Shown here piece after piece: positions 41,780 to 50,426 of a stretch of 64,000 bases of DNA. Under the pieces are notes generated by a model. It had not been told where the DNA came from. It saw only the letters and a list, made by a program, of their open reading frames with translations, and made no database searches. The stretch comes from Aeoliella straminimaris. GTDB lineage: Bacteria; Planctomycetota; Planctomycetia; Pirellulales; Lacipirellulaceae. The stretch spans positions 186,001 through 250,000 of the forward strand of contig NZ_JAMXLR010000003.1 in NCBI RefSeq assembly GCF_024054565.1. The letters run 5' to 3'. A program made the translations under genes and the position numbers. Position 1 is the stretch's first letter. Each line of letters opens with the position of its first letter.

Positions 41780-42169
41780 CTATCGACTTAGCTGGCGGAG
41801 AAAGAAGTACAATCCCAGGCTGACCAGAAAGATCACCCATTCGCCGATCGCCAGGCGGAGCGTGAAACCATGGGCGGCATCGTACAGGGCGAAGCTGATG
41901 GAGCGGAACAGGACCAGCCCGCCGTGAATCGCTAGACAGGCCATCAATCCCGCCATAGCCGTCCCGCTGGTGGCCGCGAGCGCGAGCAGGGCCAGGCCGA
42001 TGCCGACCTCGAGCCCGCCGTAGACGGTGAAGAACTCGGATTTACCGCCCTCCCCCACCCGGCTGAGCCCCACCTTGGCCGAGGTCGTCTCGGGAGCCGC
42101 GGCGCACCAGATGCCAAGGCACACGTAAAGCACTGCCACAACTGCCAGGAAGATTCGAGCGACTAACAT
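41780..42169 (-). CDS. DUF4345-like four-helix membrane protein
   Basis: 129 residues with four hydrophobic helices (IFLAVVAVLYVCLGIWCAA, VGIGLALLALAATSG, AGLMACLAIHGGLVLF, LAIGEWVIFLVSLGLYFFL) and the motif FFTVYGGLEVGIGL of the DUF4345 family. AAGGA precedes the ATG. It lies 28 bases after the methyltransferase gene on the same strand, so probably the same operon. Function unknown; a membrane role next to lipid-modifying enzymes is inferred. Confidence 0.75.
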   Translation of the reverse strand: MLVARIFLAVVAVLYVCLGIWCAAAPETTSAKVGLSRVGEGGKSEFFTVYGGLEVGIGLALLALAATSGTAMAGLMACLAIHGGLVLFRSISFALYDAAHGFTLRLAIGEWVIFLVSLGLYFFLRQLSR

Positions 42170-42197
42170 TGGGTCCTTCTTTATACGGGTGGCGTGG

Positions 42198-43277
42198 CTA
42201 GCTGCTTTGCGGAACGAGTTCTGGTTCCGCTGTTTGCTCGGAAGCTACGGATGGCGAAGTCACGGCCTGTGGTTCGAACAGGTAGTGCCCGACGAACCAC
42301 CGTTTGCCCCCTTCGAAACGGAACAGTTCGCCACAGGCCATGAAGAACATTCGCCACCGCTGTAGCATGACTTTGGCCTCTCGAGTGGAGAGATCTTCGG
42401 CCAGCACGCTGACCAGTTCGTCCCAATTGCTGTCGAGGTTTGCGAGCCAATGTTCGCAGGTCCGCCAGTAGTGCATCCCATCGACCTGCCACTGCTGGGC
42501 GACGCGGAGGTGCCGATCGAACTGGGCGAACAGATCGACCGAGGGCATCGTGCCACCGGTGAAGAAATGCCGCCCCATCCAGTCGTCCTTGCCGTCGGTC
42601 TCGAAAACGTAGGGCTCGTCGCGATGGCAGAAGACATGGGCGAACAGTTTACCACTTGGCCGCAGCCATGTGGCGATCCGCTTGAACAGCAGTTCGTAGT
42701 TACGCAGATGCTCGAACATCTCGACCGACACGATGCGGTCGAACTGACCAGGCGGTGAATAATCGATGATGTTGGCCGTCTCGACGGTAAGGTTCTCGAT
42801 GCCGAGCTGCTCCGCCCTGGCCTGAATGAACTGACGTTGGCGATGCGAGTTGGAGATGGCCAGGATCTCCGCCGTCGGATACTGCTCGGCCATCCACAGC
42901 GAAAGGGAACCCCAGCCGCAACCGAGTTCGAGAATCCGCTGTCCGCCAGCCAGCCCGGCCCGCTCGCAAGTCAGTCGTAACATGGCTAGTTCGGCTTCTG
43001 CCAGCGTTGAATCGGGCGTGGGATAAAGGCAGCAACTGTACTTTAGCCGCGGACCGAGCACGCGCTCGAAGAACTGCGGGCGTTCCTCGTAGTGCTGCTG
43101 ATTGGCGGCCTCGGTATGCACGGCCAGCGGCGACTCGCGGAGCGTCTGCACAAACGATTGTAGGCTCGCCGCGCGGTTGGACTCAAGGTCGGCACGTTTG
43201 CCAAGCAGACGGCGAATCCCCAGGCGAATTACACTATCGGGCAGCCATCGTCGTTCTGCTGCATCGATCAAGTTCAT
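42198..43277 (-). CDS. CFAS-like SAM-dependent methyltransferase
   Basis: 359 residues from ATG 43277; the frame is open further but would run across the divergent gene. SAM-binding motif RILELGCGWGSLSLWMAEQY, then VSVEMFEHLRNYELLFKRIA and HVFCHRDEPYVFE. These place it in the cyclopropane-fatty-acid synthase / coclaurine N-methyltransferase branch, distinct from the true CFAS at 46248. It is divergent from the DUF1295 gene, the two starts being 66 bases apart, so the promoters share that gap. A lipid or small-amine methyl transfer is possible; the substrate is unknown. Confidence 0.85.
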   Translation of the reverse strand: MNLIDAAERRWLPDSVIRLGIRRLLGKRADLESNRAASLQSFVQTLRESPLAVHTEAANQQHYEERPQFFERVLGPRLKYSCCLYPTPDSTLAEAELAMLRLTCERAGLAGGQRILELGCGWGSLSLWMAEQYPTAEILAISNSHRQRQFIQARAEQLGIENLTVETANIIDYSPPGQFDRIVSVEMFEHLRNYELLFKRIATWLRPSGKLFAHVFCHRDEPYVFETDGKDDWMGRHFFTGGTMPSVDLFAQFDRHLRVAQQWQVDGMHYWRTCEHWLANLDSNWDELVSVLAEDLSTREAKVMLQRWRMFFMACGELFRFEGGKRWFVGHYLFEPQAVTSPSVASEQTAEPELVPQSS

Positions 43278-43342
43278 GGCAAGTGAGCTTTGCGTTATGG
43301 ATTGAAAACCTAGAATCTCTGGGAGACACTGGAGAACTATTA

Positions 43343-44110
43343 ATGTTGTCGTTACTGCTATGGAACCTGCTGACCGTCGCCTGCCTGCACACCGCGGTGT
43401 GGCTCGTGAGTCTGGCGAAGCGCGATGTGAGCATCGTCGACTTGTTTTGGGCAGTGGGGTTTGCGGTAGTCGCATGGCGTACCGCGTTGACTTGTGATTG
43501 GACGCCACTCTCGTGGGTGCTGGTCGCCATGGTGACCGTCTGGGCGGTACGGCTCAGTGGTTACCTCACCTGGCGCAATTGGGGTGAGCCCGAAGATCGC
43601 CGCTATGGCGCAATGCGTGACTCCTGGGGTCGGTCGTTTTGGTTGGTGAGTCTGCTCACGGTGTTCTGGCTGCAGGCTTTACTCACTTGGATCGTAGCGA
43701 TGCCGGTGCAAACGAGTATCCCCCGCGGTGGAAACTTCGGCATTTTCGCGACCCTGGGGTTGGCAATCTGGGCCGTGGGGCTAGTATTTGAGACCGTAGC
43801 CGACTGGCAACTGAGCCGTTTCAAAGCCGCTGCGGAGAACCGCGGCAAAGTAATGGACCAGGGGCTATGGCGCTACACCCGCCATCCCAATTACTTTGGC
43901 GAGTTCCTCGTCTGGTGGGGCATCTACACCGCGACGCTCGAGGCCGGTTTCCTGTGGTGGACGCTGATCGGGCCGGTGGTGATGAGCTTGCTACTATTGA
44001 AGGTCTCCGGTGTCACGCTGCTGGAGAAGTCGCTCAAGTCCCGCAAACCGGGTTACGAAGACTACGCCCGCCGCACCAACACCTTCTTTCCGTGGTTCCC
44101 CAAATCGTAA
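43343..44110 (+). CDS. DUF1295 membrane protein (steroid-reductase / isoprenylcysteine methyltransferase-like)
   Basis: 255 residues. ATG 43343 follows GGAG at 8 bases. Six or so membrane helices, with the family motifs DLFWAVGFAV, LTWRNWGEPEDRRYGAMR and the C-terminal cofactor-binding signature LWRYTRHPNYFGEFLVWWG, then YEDYARRTNTFFPWFPK. DUF1295 proteins resemble 3-oxo-5-alpha-steroid reductases and act on membrane lipids by inference. First gene of the plus-strand arm of the lipid cluster. Confidence 0.88.
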   Translation: MLSLLLWNLLTVACLHTAVWLVSLAKRDVSIVDLFWAVGFAVVAWRTALTCDWTPLSWVLVAMVTVWAVRLSGYLTWRNWGEPEDRRYGAMRDSWGRSFWLVSLLTVFWLQALLTWIVAMPVQTSIPRGGNFGIFATLGLAIWAVGLVFETVADWQLSRFKAAAENRGKVMDQGLWRYTRHPNYFGEFLVWWGIYTATLEAGFLWWTLIGPVVMSLLLLKVSGVTLLEKSLKSRKPGYEDYARRTNTFFPWFPKS

Positions 44111-44281
44111 GCAGAGAGTTAGTAAACCTGAGCTGCGAGTTTTTCGCAACCATGATGTGGTCAAACTACCAGCCACGCCTAAAGTCTCCCACTGACGCTC
44201 TTTATCGATGGGGACTCCATGCGAAGCACGAACGACCTACCGCGGACTGACGACCTCATGCATCTCGGGGAGGTCTCGTAG

Positions 44282-45586
44282 ATGCGGATCGCAGTAATCG
44301 GCCTGGGAGTGAGCGGCGCGGTCGCGGCGCGGCTCCTGGCCACCCGTCACGAGGTAGTGCTATACGACGGCAGCCCCTCGCCCGGCGGACATGCCCTGAC
44401 GGTGGAGGTCGAACACGCGGGTAGCGTAGCCGCGGTGGATGTCGGGTTCATGGTGTTCAACACCAAAACGTATCCCAACTTCTGCCGGCTACTCGACATG
44501 CTGAACGTGGCCTCGCGGCCGAGCGATATGAGCTTCAGCGTCCGCGACCCCCAGCGAGATTTCGAGTACCAGGGCAGCGGCCTGCGTGGGCTATTCGCCC
44601 AACGAACCAATGCCCTGAGTCCATCGTTCTGGCGAATGATCGCCGACATCCTGCGGTTCAACCGCCGCGGCCGCCACGCAGCCGACAACGGGACCATCAC
44701 CAATCAAACGGTGGGCGAATTCCTGCACAACGGCCGCTACTCGTCGGCCATGGTGCACGACTACCTGGTCCCGATGGCCGCCGCCATCTGGTCGTGCACC
44801 CCGAGTGAAATTCTCGACTACCCCGCTCGGTTCATGATTGGCTTCTTCGCGAACCACGGATTGCTCCAACTGCAGGATCGCCCCCGCTGGCGAACCATCG
44901 TGGGCGGGTCGCGGCGGTATGTCGAACCGTTGCTGCATGACCTGCGAGACCGGTTGCGTCTCGGCGACCCGGTCGCCGAGGTTCGTCGCGACCTCTCCGG
45001 ATTTCAGGTCGAAACCGACAGTGGCGACACCGACGACTACGACCAGGTGGTGTTCGCTTGCCACGCCGATCAGACGCGGCGGATTTTCACCGATGCAACG
45101 CCAGAGGAAGCCGAGATTCTGGGTGCATTCCCGTATCAACCAAATCAAGCGGTGCTGCACACCGACACCAATTGCCTGCCCCGCCGCCGTGATGCTTGGG
45201 CCAGCTGGAACTACTGTCTAACCAACGACAAACAGCATCCGGCCTCGGTGACCTACGACCTTGGCCGGCTGCAAGGCGTGGTCGAGCCCGGTCAATTGCT
45301 GCTTTCGCTGAATGCCGGCGATCGGGTCGCCCCAGAAAAGGTCCTTAGGACATTCGAATTTTCGCATCCAGCCTATACAATGCAGTCGATCGCAGCCCAG
45401 CGCCGCTGGGCGGAGGTTAGCGGTCGCGAGGGTGCACACTTCTGCGGCGCTTACTGGGGTTATGGGTTTCACGAAGATGGCGTGAACAGTGCCCTGAGCG
45501 TCGCAAAACAGTTCGGTATTGGGTTGGAAGCATGCACAGCTGCCTGTACGAAGGAGCCGTCGCCCACCACCGTCGCGATCCGGTAA
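44282..45586 (+). CDS. FAD-dependent oxidoreductase (amine-oxidase/desaturase-like)
   Basis: 434 residues. N-terminal dinucleotide-binding motif VIGLGVSGAVAARLL with LYDGSPSPGGHALTVEV, then VDVGFMVFNTKTYPNFCRLL. Central conserved residues are WSCTPSEILDYPA, and the C-terminal FAD-contact segment is HFCGAYWGYGFHEDGVNSAL. This family stands in conserved clusters with DUF1365 and CFAS in many bacteria, where it is thought to act on unsaturated or cyclopropane fatty acids. It overlaps the DUF1365 gene by 55 bases, which indicates translational coupling. Confidence 0.92.
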   Translation: MRIAVIGLGVSGAVAARLLATRHEVVLYDGSPSPGGHALTVEVEHAGSVAAVDVGFMVFNTKTYPNFCRLLDMLNVASRPSDMSFSVRDPQRDFEYQGSGLRGLFAQRTNALSPSFWRMIADILRFNRRGRHAADNGTITNQTVGEFLHNGRYSSAMVHDYLVPMAAAIWSCTPSEILDYPARFMIGFFANHGLLQLQDRPRWRTIVGGSRRYVEPLLHDLRDRLRLGDPVAEVRRDLSGFQVETDSGDTDDYDQVVFACHADQTRRIFTDATPEEAEILGAFPYQPNQAVLHTDTNCLPRRRDAWASWNYCLTNDKQHPASVTYDLGRLQGVVEPGQLLLSLNAGDRVAPEKVLRTFEFSHPAYTMQSIAAQRRWAEVSGREGAHFCGAYWGYGFHEDGVNSALSVAKQFGIGLEACTAACTKEPSPTTVAIR

Positions 45587-46386
45587 CGCACCGCTTTCGC
45601 TACGGTCTGGTGATGGCGTATCTCGACCTCGAGGAGCTGCCGCAGCTCGTCGGGCGGGGCAACCTGCTGAGCGATAGCCGCTACGGCCTGGCTTCGTTTC
45701 GCGCCAGCGACCGGTTGTTCGACGATTCGCAGACCCTCGACACGCAGGTGCGTGAACTCTGCGCCCAACGCTCGGGCAACAGGCCGACGGGTCCCATTCG
45801 CGTGCTCACACAGCTCCGCTGGTATGGCTACTACTTCAGCCCGCTGAATCTGTACTTCGCCTTCGATCCGGCCGGCGAGCAAGTCGAACAGGTATTGGCC
45901 GAGGTGAACAACACCCCCTGGGGCGAGCGACACGCCTACGTCTTGTGCGACCGCAACCGGACGACCGCCGGCCAACTGCGGTTCGAACACGCGAAGGACT
46001 TTCATGTTTCTCCTTTCATGAGCATGGAAGGCGACTATCGCTGGCGACTCACGCCGCCGGGCGAACATCTCACGGTCTGCCTGTCGCGCCGACTGCCTGC
46101 CGAGCGATCGTTCGATGCTGGCCTCACACTCAGGCGTAAACCACTTACAGCCGCAAACCTCCGATGGGCACTCGTCCGCTACCCAGCGATGACGGCCCAG
46201 GTGACCGCGGCGATTTACTATCAAGCCTTGAAACTCTGGTGGAAGCAATGTCCTTACTACCCCCACCCCCAGCGATCGCGGACGAGTCGGTCCTCGGAAC
46301 AACAACCGACCACTCCGATCAAGCCGCCGGTAAACGATCGCGACGCTTCGCGCCAACGTGGCGCAACCTCGTCCATCAGCGGCTAA
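45532..46386 (+). CDS. DUF1365 family protein
   Basis: 284 residues. N-terminus YEGAVAHHRRDPVTHRFRYG, then FSPLNLYFAFDPAGEQVEQV, AEVNNTPWGERHAYVL, KDFHVSPFMSMEGDYRW and the C-terminal IYYQALKLWWKQCPYYPHP, the standard DUF1365 order. Soluble, no signal peptide. In Rhodobacter a DUF1365 gene next to a CFAS-like gene was reported to take part in the singlet-oxygen response; a fatty-acid role is inferred. The last 40 or so residues are a polar tail whose codons overlap the start of the CFAS gene. Confidence 0.92.
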   Translation: MHSCLYEGAVAHHRRDPVTHRFRYGLVMAYLDLEELPQLVGRGNLLSDSRYGLASFRASDRLFDDSQTLDTQVRELCAQRSGNRPTGPIRVLTQLRWYGYYFSPLNLYFAFDPAGEQVEQVLAEVNNTPWGERHAYVLCDRNRTTAGQLRFEHAKDFHVSPFMSMEGDYRWRLTPPGEHLTVCLSRRLPAERSFDAGLTLRRKPLTAANLRWALVRYPAMTAQVTAAIYYQALKLWWKQCPYYPHPQRSRTSRSSEQQPTTPIKPPVNDRDASRQRGATSSISG

Positions 46387-47549
46387 CCACGCTGGCCCAA
46401 GGGCGGCTGACCATCGCCGAGGCGGCCGGCACCAGTACCTTCGGCCAGGAAGGTTCCGACTTCGCCGGTCACATCCGCGTGCGCGACGATCGCTTCTATC
46501 GCTGCATCGCCCTGCAAGGCGGATTGGGTCTCGGCGAGTCTTACGTCGACGGCCATTGGGATGCGCCCGAGCTAACGGCAACGCTGCGCGTGCTGGCCGC
46601 CAATCTCGATCGTTTGCGGGGCGTCGAGCGAGGACTGCCCAAGCTGTTCGCACCCGCCCGCCGGTTCGCCAATTGGCTCAAGCGAAACACGCCTGCCGGT
46701 AGCCGGCGAAACATCTCGCAGCACTACGACCTGAGTAACGAGTTCTTCGAGTTGATGCTCGACCCCACAATGACCTACTCCAGTGGCTACTTCCCGCATC
46801 CGCGTGCTACGCTCGAGCAGGCCTCGACCGAAAAATACGACCGGATCTGCCGCCAGCTGCAACTGAGCCCCAGCGACCACGTGCTGGAGATCGGCACCGG
46901 GTGGGGTGGATTCGCGATTCACGCGGCCACCAACTACGCCTGCCGCGTCACGACTACCACCATCTCGCAGGCCCAGCATGACTACGCGGCGGATAGAATT
47001 GAGCGGCAGCAACTGCAATCGCAGGTCGAACTGAAGCTAGTCGACTATCGCGACCTACAGGGAAATTTCGATAAGCTCGTTTCGATCGAAATGATCGAAG
47101 CGGTCGGCGAGCGATTCCTGCCAGGTTACTTTGCCAAGTGCTCGCAACTGCTGAAACCCAGTGGCGCCATGTTGCTGCAGGCGATCACCATCCCCGATTG
47201 TCGCTACGACACGTACCGAAATGGAGTGGATTTCATCCAGCAGCACGTCTTTCCCGGTGGGTTCCTGCCCAGCCCCAGCGCAATGACGGAGTGCCTCCGC
47301 ACGCATACCGACTTCCGGCTGCAGAACATGGAGGACTTTGCCCTGCACTACGCGCGGACTTTACGCCTATGGCGTGAAAAGCTCTGGAGCCAACTCGATG
47401 CGGTCCGCGAACTGGGATTCGACGACCGCTTCTTGCGGCTCTGGAAGTACTACCTCTGCTACTGCGAGGCAGGCTTCCTCGAGCACCAGATCGGCGTGTC
47501 GCAGTGGATGCTCACCAAGCCCCAGTGGCCCGCCCCTGCTCTGGCGTAA
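46248..47549 (+). CDS. cfa: Cyclopropane-fatty-acyl-phospholipid synthase family enzyme
   Basis: 433 residues from ATG 46248, which follows a GGAAG-type site and overlaps the DUF1365 gene by 139 bases. The CFAS N-terminal lipid-binding part (LQGGLGLGESYVDGHWDAPE) leads to NISQHYDLSNEFFELMLDPT, the SAM-site HVLEIGTGWGGFAIHAA, VSIEMIEAVGERFLPGYF, QAITIPDCRYDTYRNGVDFI and IFPGG-type VFPGGFLPSPSA. These are the diagnostic motifs of enzymes that transfer a methylene or methyl group from SAM to unsaturated acyl chains of phospholipids. Whether the product is a cyclopropane or a methylated fatty acid is not decidable from the sequence. Confidence 0.92.
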   Translation: MSLLPPPPAIADESVLGTTTDHSDQAAGKRSRRFAPTWRNLVHQRLTTLAQGRLTIAEAAGTSTFGQEGSDFAGHIRVRDDRFYRCIALQGGLGLGESYVDGHWDAPELTATLRVLAANLDRLRGVERGLPKLFAPARRFANWLKRNTPAGSRRNISQHYDLSNEFFELMLDPTMTYSSGYFPHPRATLEQASTEKYDRICRQLQLSPSDHVLEIGTGWGGFAIHAATNYACRVTTTTISQAQHDYAADRIERQQLQSQVELKLVDYRDLQGNFDKLVSIEMIEAVGERFLPGYFAKCSQLLKPSGAMLLQAITIPDCRYDTYRNGVDFIQQHVFPGGFLPSPSAMTECLRTHTDFRLQNMEDFALHYARTLRLWREKLWSQLDAVRELGFDDRFLRLWKYYLCYCEAGFLEHQIGVSQWMLTKPQWPAPALA

Positions 47550-47916
47550 ACGGCTGTGGCCGCCAGCCAAAGGGTTTTGGCAGTTTTGTCCCCACTGCGA
47601 CAAAACCCATCTCCCTAAACGCTTACTTCCCACGCACTTACCGTTTTGTCGCACCTGCCAACATGGCAAAAAAGCATTTATGGTACCAAAACCCCGACTG
47701 TTCTGGTCACAAGCGATTCCGTAAGTCGCTTGTTGACAATGGGTTACAAAACCAAGCACAACCAATGCAAACTGGGTTTTGGCGCTCGGTTCACCGCGGG
47801 TGCGACAAAACTCTTGGGAGGAGCCAGGATTCAGGAGTCGGGGGTCAGGGAAAGCGATGAGTTCCGAATCCCTACCCACGGCTTATAGCCCACGGCCTAC
47901 AGCCTTCGTTCCACCA
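47550..47916. other. Intergenic region with dispersed repeat strings
   Basis: No gene supported. Strings such as AGTTTTGTCCCCACTGCGAC, TGGTACCAAAACCCC and GCGACAAAACTCTT recur in the same order as in 32290-32475, indicating one longer mobile or dispersed element whose end is the 84-bp block at 47917. Confidence 0.5.
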
Positions 47917-48000
47917 AATTGCCAAACAACCAGCCGCCCATCGATCGGCAGTTCCATTAGATCAGTTTGGTGGGGGAGTTCTACGGCGAATTTTTTACAC
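47917..48000 (+). repeat. Dispersed 84-bp intergenic element, copy B
   Basis: Partner of 32497-32580: same length, same cores (AATTGCCAAACAAC, GGCAGTTCCATTAGATCA, TTCTACGGCGAA, TTTTTACAC). Confidence 0.75.
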
Positions 48001-48104
48001 GGGATTTTCTACAAAGTCGCTGAGCTCGGTTGAGAAATAGAAGGCAGCATTTCTATTGGTTCATTAAAGTAGAATGTCCCCTTTATTCGCCCTTTATTCG
48101 CCCA

Positions 48105-48566
48105 GTGGGTTTCACGAACGAGCAACTGAATTCCCTGAGACAGTCATACGGAAATGGTGAAGACTCACACGAGATCGTCCACAACTGCACAATTGTGGAG
48201 ATCGAAGGCCTTTGCAGCGCGTTTCTCTGGCCGCCCGGCGCACCTTGCGAGGACCTACAACCCTTAAGGTGTGATACTACATATACGCAATGGGGCCTTG
48301 TGAAGTGGGTAGCCGACAACAAAACACGATGCCTTGCCGATGCTATATCTAATATTGATCAGAGGCTCGTACGAGAAGAAGATCTACCTACGTATGACAG
48401 ACGGGGAGACCCCTGGCGAAGGTTGGGCATTCATAGTTCCTCACGCATCGGCGATCAAAGTCTCGTATGCCAACATGCCAAAGAGCTTTTTCTTAGGCAT
48501 GGCGAGTGGTCTCTTGAGGGCCGAGAGATCATAGTGCAGGTAAATGACGCCGCGGATTGGCTATAG
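48105..48566 (+). CDS. Hypothetical protein (low support)
   Basis: About 153 residues from GTG 48105; the frame is open from TTG 48030, but there is no ATG and no clear ribosome site. Composition is less GC-rich than the neighbours. Visible stretches: FTNEQLNSLRQSYGNGEDSH, LVKWVADNKTRCLADAIS, HAKELFLRHGEWSLEGREII. I do not recognise a family. It could be a foreign accessory gene or a decayed fragment. Confidence 0.35.
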   Translation: MGFTNEQLNSLRQSYGNGEDSHEIVHNCTIVEIEGLCSAFLWPPGAPCEDLQPLRCDTTYTQWGLVKWVADNKTRCLADAISNIDQRLVREEDLPTYDRRGDPWRRLGIHSSSRIGDQSLVCQHAKELFLRHGEWSLEGREIIVQVNDAADWL

Positions 48567-48743
48567 CCCGAGTTGATCGCACCGGTGCCACCAGTATCAC
48601 CACGGATTCGCTGGCGCAAGTGGCTTCACCTTGCCGGCACAGCACTATCGGGAGTTGCTACTACGGGGGCTAGTTTCGATGGTCGCGCAGCTTTAATCCA
48701 TGGTGCGAATCAGCACACCATCTCTGAGACGTCCCTAAAAGGC

Positions 48744-48784
48744 CGTGGCCAATGACCAACACATTTGGTTGATCATTGGCCACG
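48744..48784 (-). terminator. Hairpin terminator after the HPt gene
   Basis: CGTGGCCAATGACCAAC pairs with GTTGATCATTGGCCACG (one mismatch) around a 7-base loop. On the minus strand the stem is followed by CCTTTTAG. It lies about 27 bases past the HPt stop. Confidence 0.7.
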
Positions 48785-48810
48785 AAAGAATTGTCGCACG
48801 GCGGGTAGCT

Positions 48811-49119
48811 TTACTTGGCGCGTACCCGGCTGGCTTGCTGGCTCAATTCGTCGACGGCGGTTTCGAGCTGGTCACCGGTGGTCCGGCGGTCGCGGCACAG
48901 GGCTTCGACGCGGCCTGCGTACAGGCACAGGTCGCCGAAACCATAACCTCCGGCGGAGCCCTTCAGTTGATGAGCGGCGCGGCAGAGACCTTCGCGGTCG
49001 CCGGCTGCCATCAACTGCTCGATCACCGACATTCTTAGTGGCAGTTCGCCAACAAACAGATCGACCAGCTCGGCAAATTCAGTCCGACGAAGGGTCGAAT
49101 AAACTGGTTCCTGAATCAT
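48811..49119 (-). CDS. HPt (histidine phosphotransfer) domain protein
   Basis: 102 residues, a stand-alone HPt domain. The phosphorylatable His is in CRAAHQLKGSAGGYGF (His at about 49), inside a four-helix bundle. GAGGA lies 8 bases before ATG. It relays phosphate between a hybrid sensor kinase and a response regulator, neither of which is adjacent. A hairpin at 48744 ends the transcript. Confidence 0.88.
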   Translation of the reverse strand: MIQEPVYSTLRRTEFAELVDLFVGELPLRMSVIEQLMAAGDREGLCRAAHQLKGSAGGYGFGDLCLYAGRVEALCRDRRTTGDQLETAVDELSQQASRVRAK

Positions 49120-49750
49120 CGCAGGGATCCTCTTCTTCCTCTGGATACGGTTGGGAAGTTCGGGCAGCTAAGGCGGGAGTGGTGCGGACCACTTTCAAGT
49201 TGCGATCGATTATTCTGCCCCTCACTAATTCGATCGTGCCAAGCAGAGTAGAAAATTCACCGTGAGTGGGGAAGTTCAATTTTTGCTCGGCAATTCGAGG
49301 GGTGAATATGTCAAATATGGCGTCCTGTCCAGCAATGGTCGGAAGGTTTCACGCAATCGGCGGTAATCCACGCGCGGGGCATGAACACCCGGTTGAGGGG
49401 GATTGGTTCGGCAAACTTACAAGCCGTAGGACACCAAACAGCCTTCCTACCCTCGCAAACCGATACGGATGCTAGCAAGACCCGCACAACCGTCATGGCC
49501 GGTGGGCAAACCTGGGCAAATTGCGGAAACAGTTCGGACCAGCAAAGGCCGGCCGGTAGCGTTGTCGATAACGCTGATGGACTAAGTGGCAAGCCTTGCC
49601 TCGTTAGGCCGAGAGTAACAACGATCACCCGTCGGCACCAAAGCATTGCGGTGCGACCTGGATCGTTCTCAGCCTCCCTGAGCAGGTGCCGCAAATTGAA
49701 GAGTGTGTGTGTTTCCCTCTCCCCCATAAATTTTTTGAGGAGCGTTTGAA
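49120..49750. other. Long untranslated/intergenic region before the Cys-rich gene
   Basis: About 630 bases with no gene supported. The last bases (TTTTTTGAGGAGCGTTTGAA) hold the ribosome site of the Cys-rich gene. A short hairpin CTCAG-CCTC-CCTGAG is near 49671. No riboswitch class was recognised. Confidence 0.4.
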
Positions 49751-50290
49751 ATGAAGAGTCGTGCCGTTTTGGCGTCGCTGTTCCTTGGCGCCGCCCTCGT
49801 GCTCTCCAGCGCCCAAGACGCCAACGCCTGCTTCGGGTTGTTCGGTCGTGGTTGTTGTGAGCCGAGCTGTGGATGCGAACCGTCGTGTGGTTGTGAGCCG
49901 AGCTGCTGCATTGCAGAGCCGACTTGCGGTTGTGAAATGGACTGCTGCGATCCTTGTGGTGCTCGCAAGTGCTGCATCCTTGGCAAGCTGAAGGGTCTGT
50001 TCCACCGCAACCGTGGTTGCTGCGACGTGAGCTGCTGTGAGCCGAGCTGCTGTGCTGAACCCACTTGCTGCGCCCCCGAGCCCACCTGCTGCGCTCCCGA
50101 GCCCAGCTGCTGTGCCGAGCCTTCTTGCGGTTGCGAGATGGACTGCTGCGATCCTTGCAGCCGTCCGAAGTGCTGCATCCTCGGCAAGCTGCGTGGTTTG
50201 TTCCACCGCCACCACGGATGTGGTTGCTGTGAGCCGACTTGCGGTTGCGAGCCCTCTTGCGGTTTCGATGCCGGCTGTGGCTGCATGTAA
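49751..50290 (+). CDS. Very cysteine-rich secreted protein with internal duplication
   Basis: 179 residues, more than forty of them Cys. ATG 49751 follows AGGAG at 8 bases. A signal peptide ends at SAQDANA. The mature part is built from short units (CEPSCGCEPSCGCEPSCC; CCAPEPTCCAPEPSCC) and a longer module present twice (GCEMDCCDPC, then KCCILGKL, then GLFHR). No catalytic domain is visible. Possible roles are metal binding or a disulfide-linked surface layer; both are guesses. The downstream bidirectional terminator at 50345 separates it from the convergent thioredoxin gene. Confidence 0.82.
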   Translation: MKSRAVLASLFLGAALVLSSAQDANACFGLFGRGCCEPSCGCEPSCGCEPSCCIAEPTCGCEMDCCDPCGARKCCILGKLKGLFHRNRGCCDVSCCEPSCCAEPTCCAPEPTCCAPEPSCCAEPSCGCEMDCCDPCSRPKCCILGKLRGLFHRHHGCGCCEPTCGCEPSCGFDAGCGCM

Positions 50291-50344
50291 TCGACAGTAG
50301 AACGACCAGCCTCACGGCTGGTCGGATCTAGCTTAAAAACAAAA

Positions 50345-50384
50345 ACCACCGCCGGCCCATACCAAGGTCCGGCGGTGGTTTTTT
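50345..50384. terminator. Bidirectional intrinsic terminator
   Basis: ACCACCGCCGG and CCGGCGGTGGT form an 11-bp stem flanked by A-rich sequence on the left and TTTTTT on the right. It can end both the Cys-rich gene (plus) and the thioredoxin-like gene (minus). A second hairpin (CGACCAGCC / GGCTGGTCG) lies at about 50303-50325. Confidence 0.85.
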
Positions 50385-50426
50385 GTTTGGGTACAAGCCA
50401 AGTCCTGGGCGAACTTGGTGGAAAGC

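Noticed and set aside
49120-49750. Riboswitch in the long region before the Cys-rich gene
   Set aside because: Only one short hairpin near 49671 was found, with none of the conserved cores I know for cobalamin, SAM, TPP or other classes.
49311-50315. Minus-strand frames opposite the Cys-rich gene
   Set aside because: Low-complexity Ser/His/Arg or Gln-rich sequence caused by the repeated Cys codons on the plus strand; no start signal or domain.
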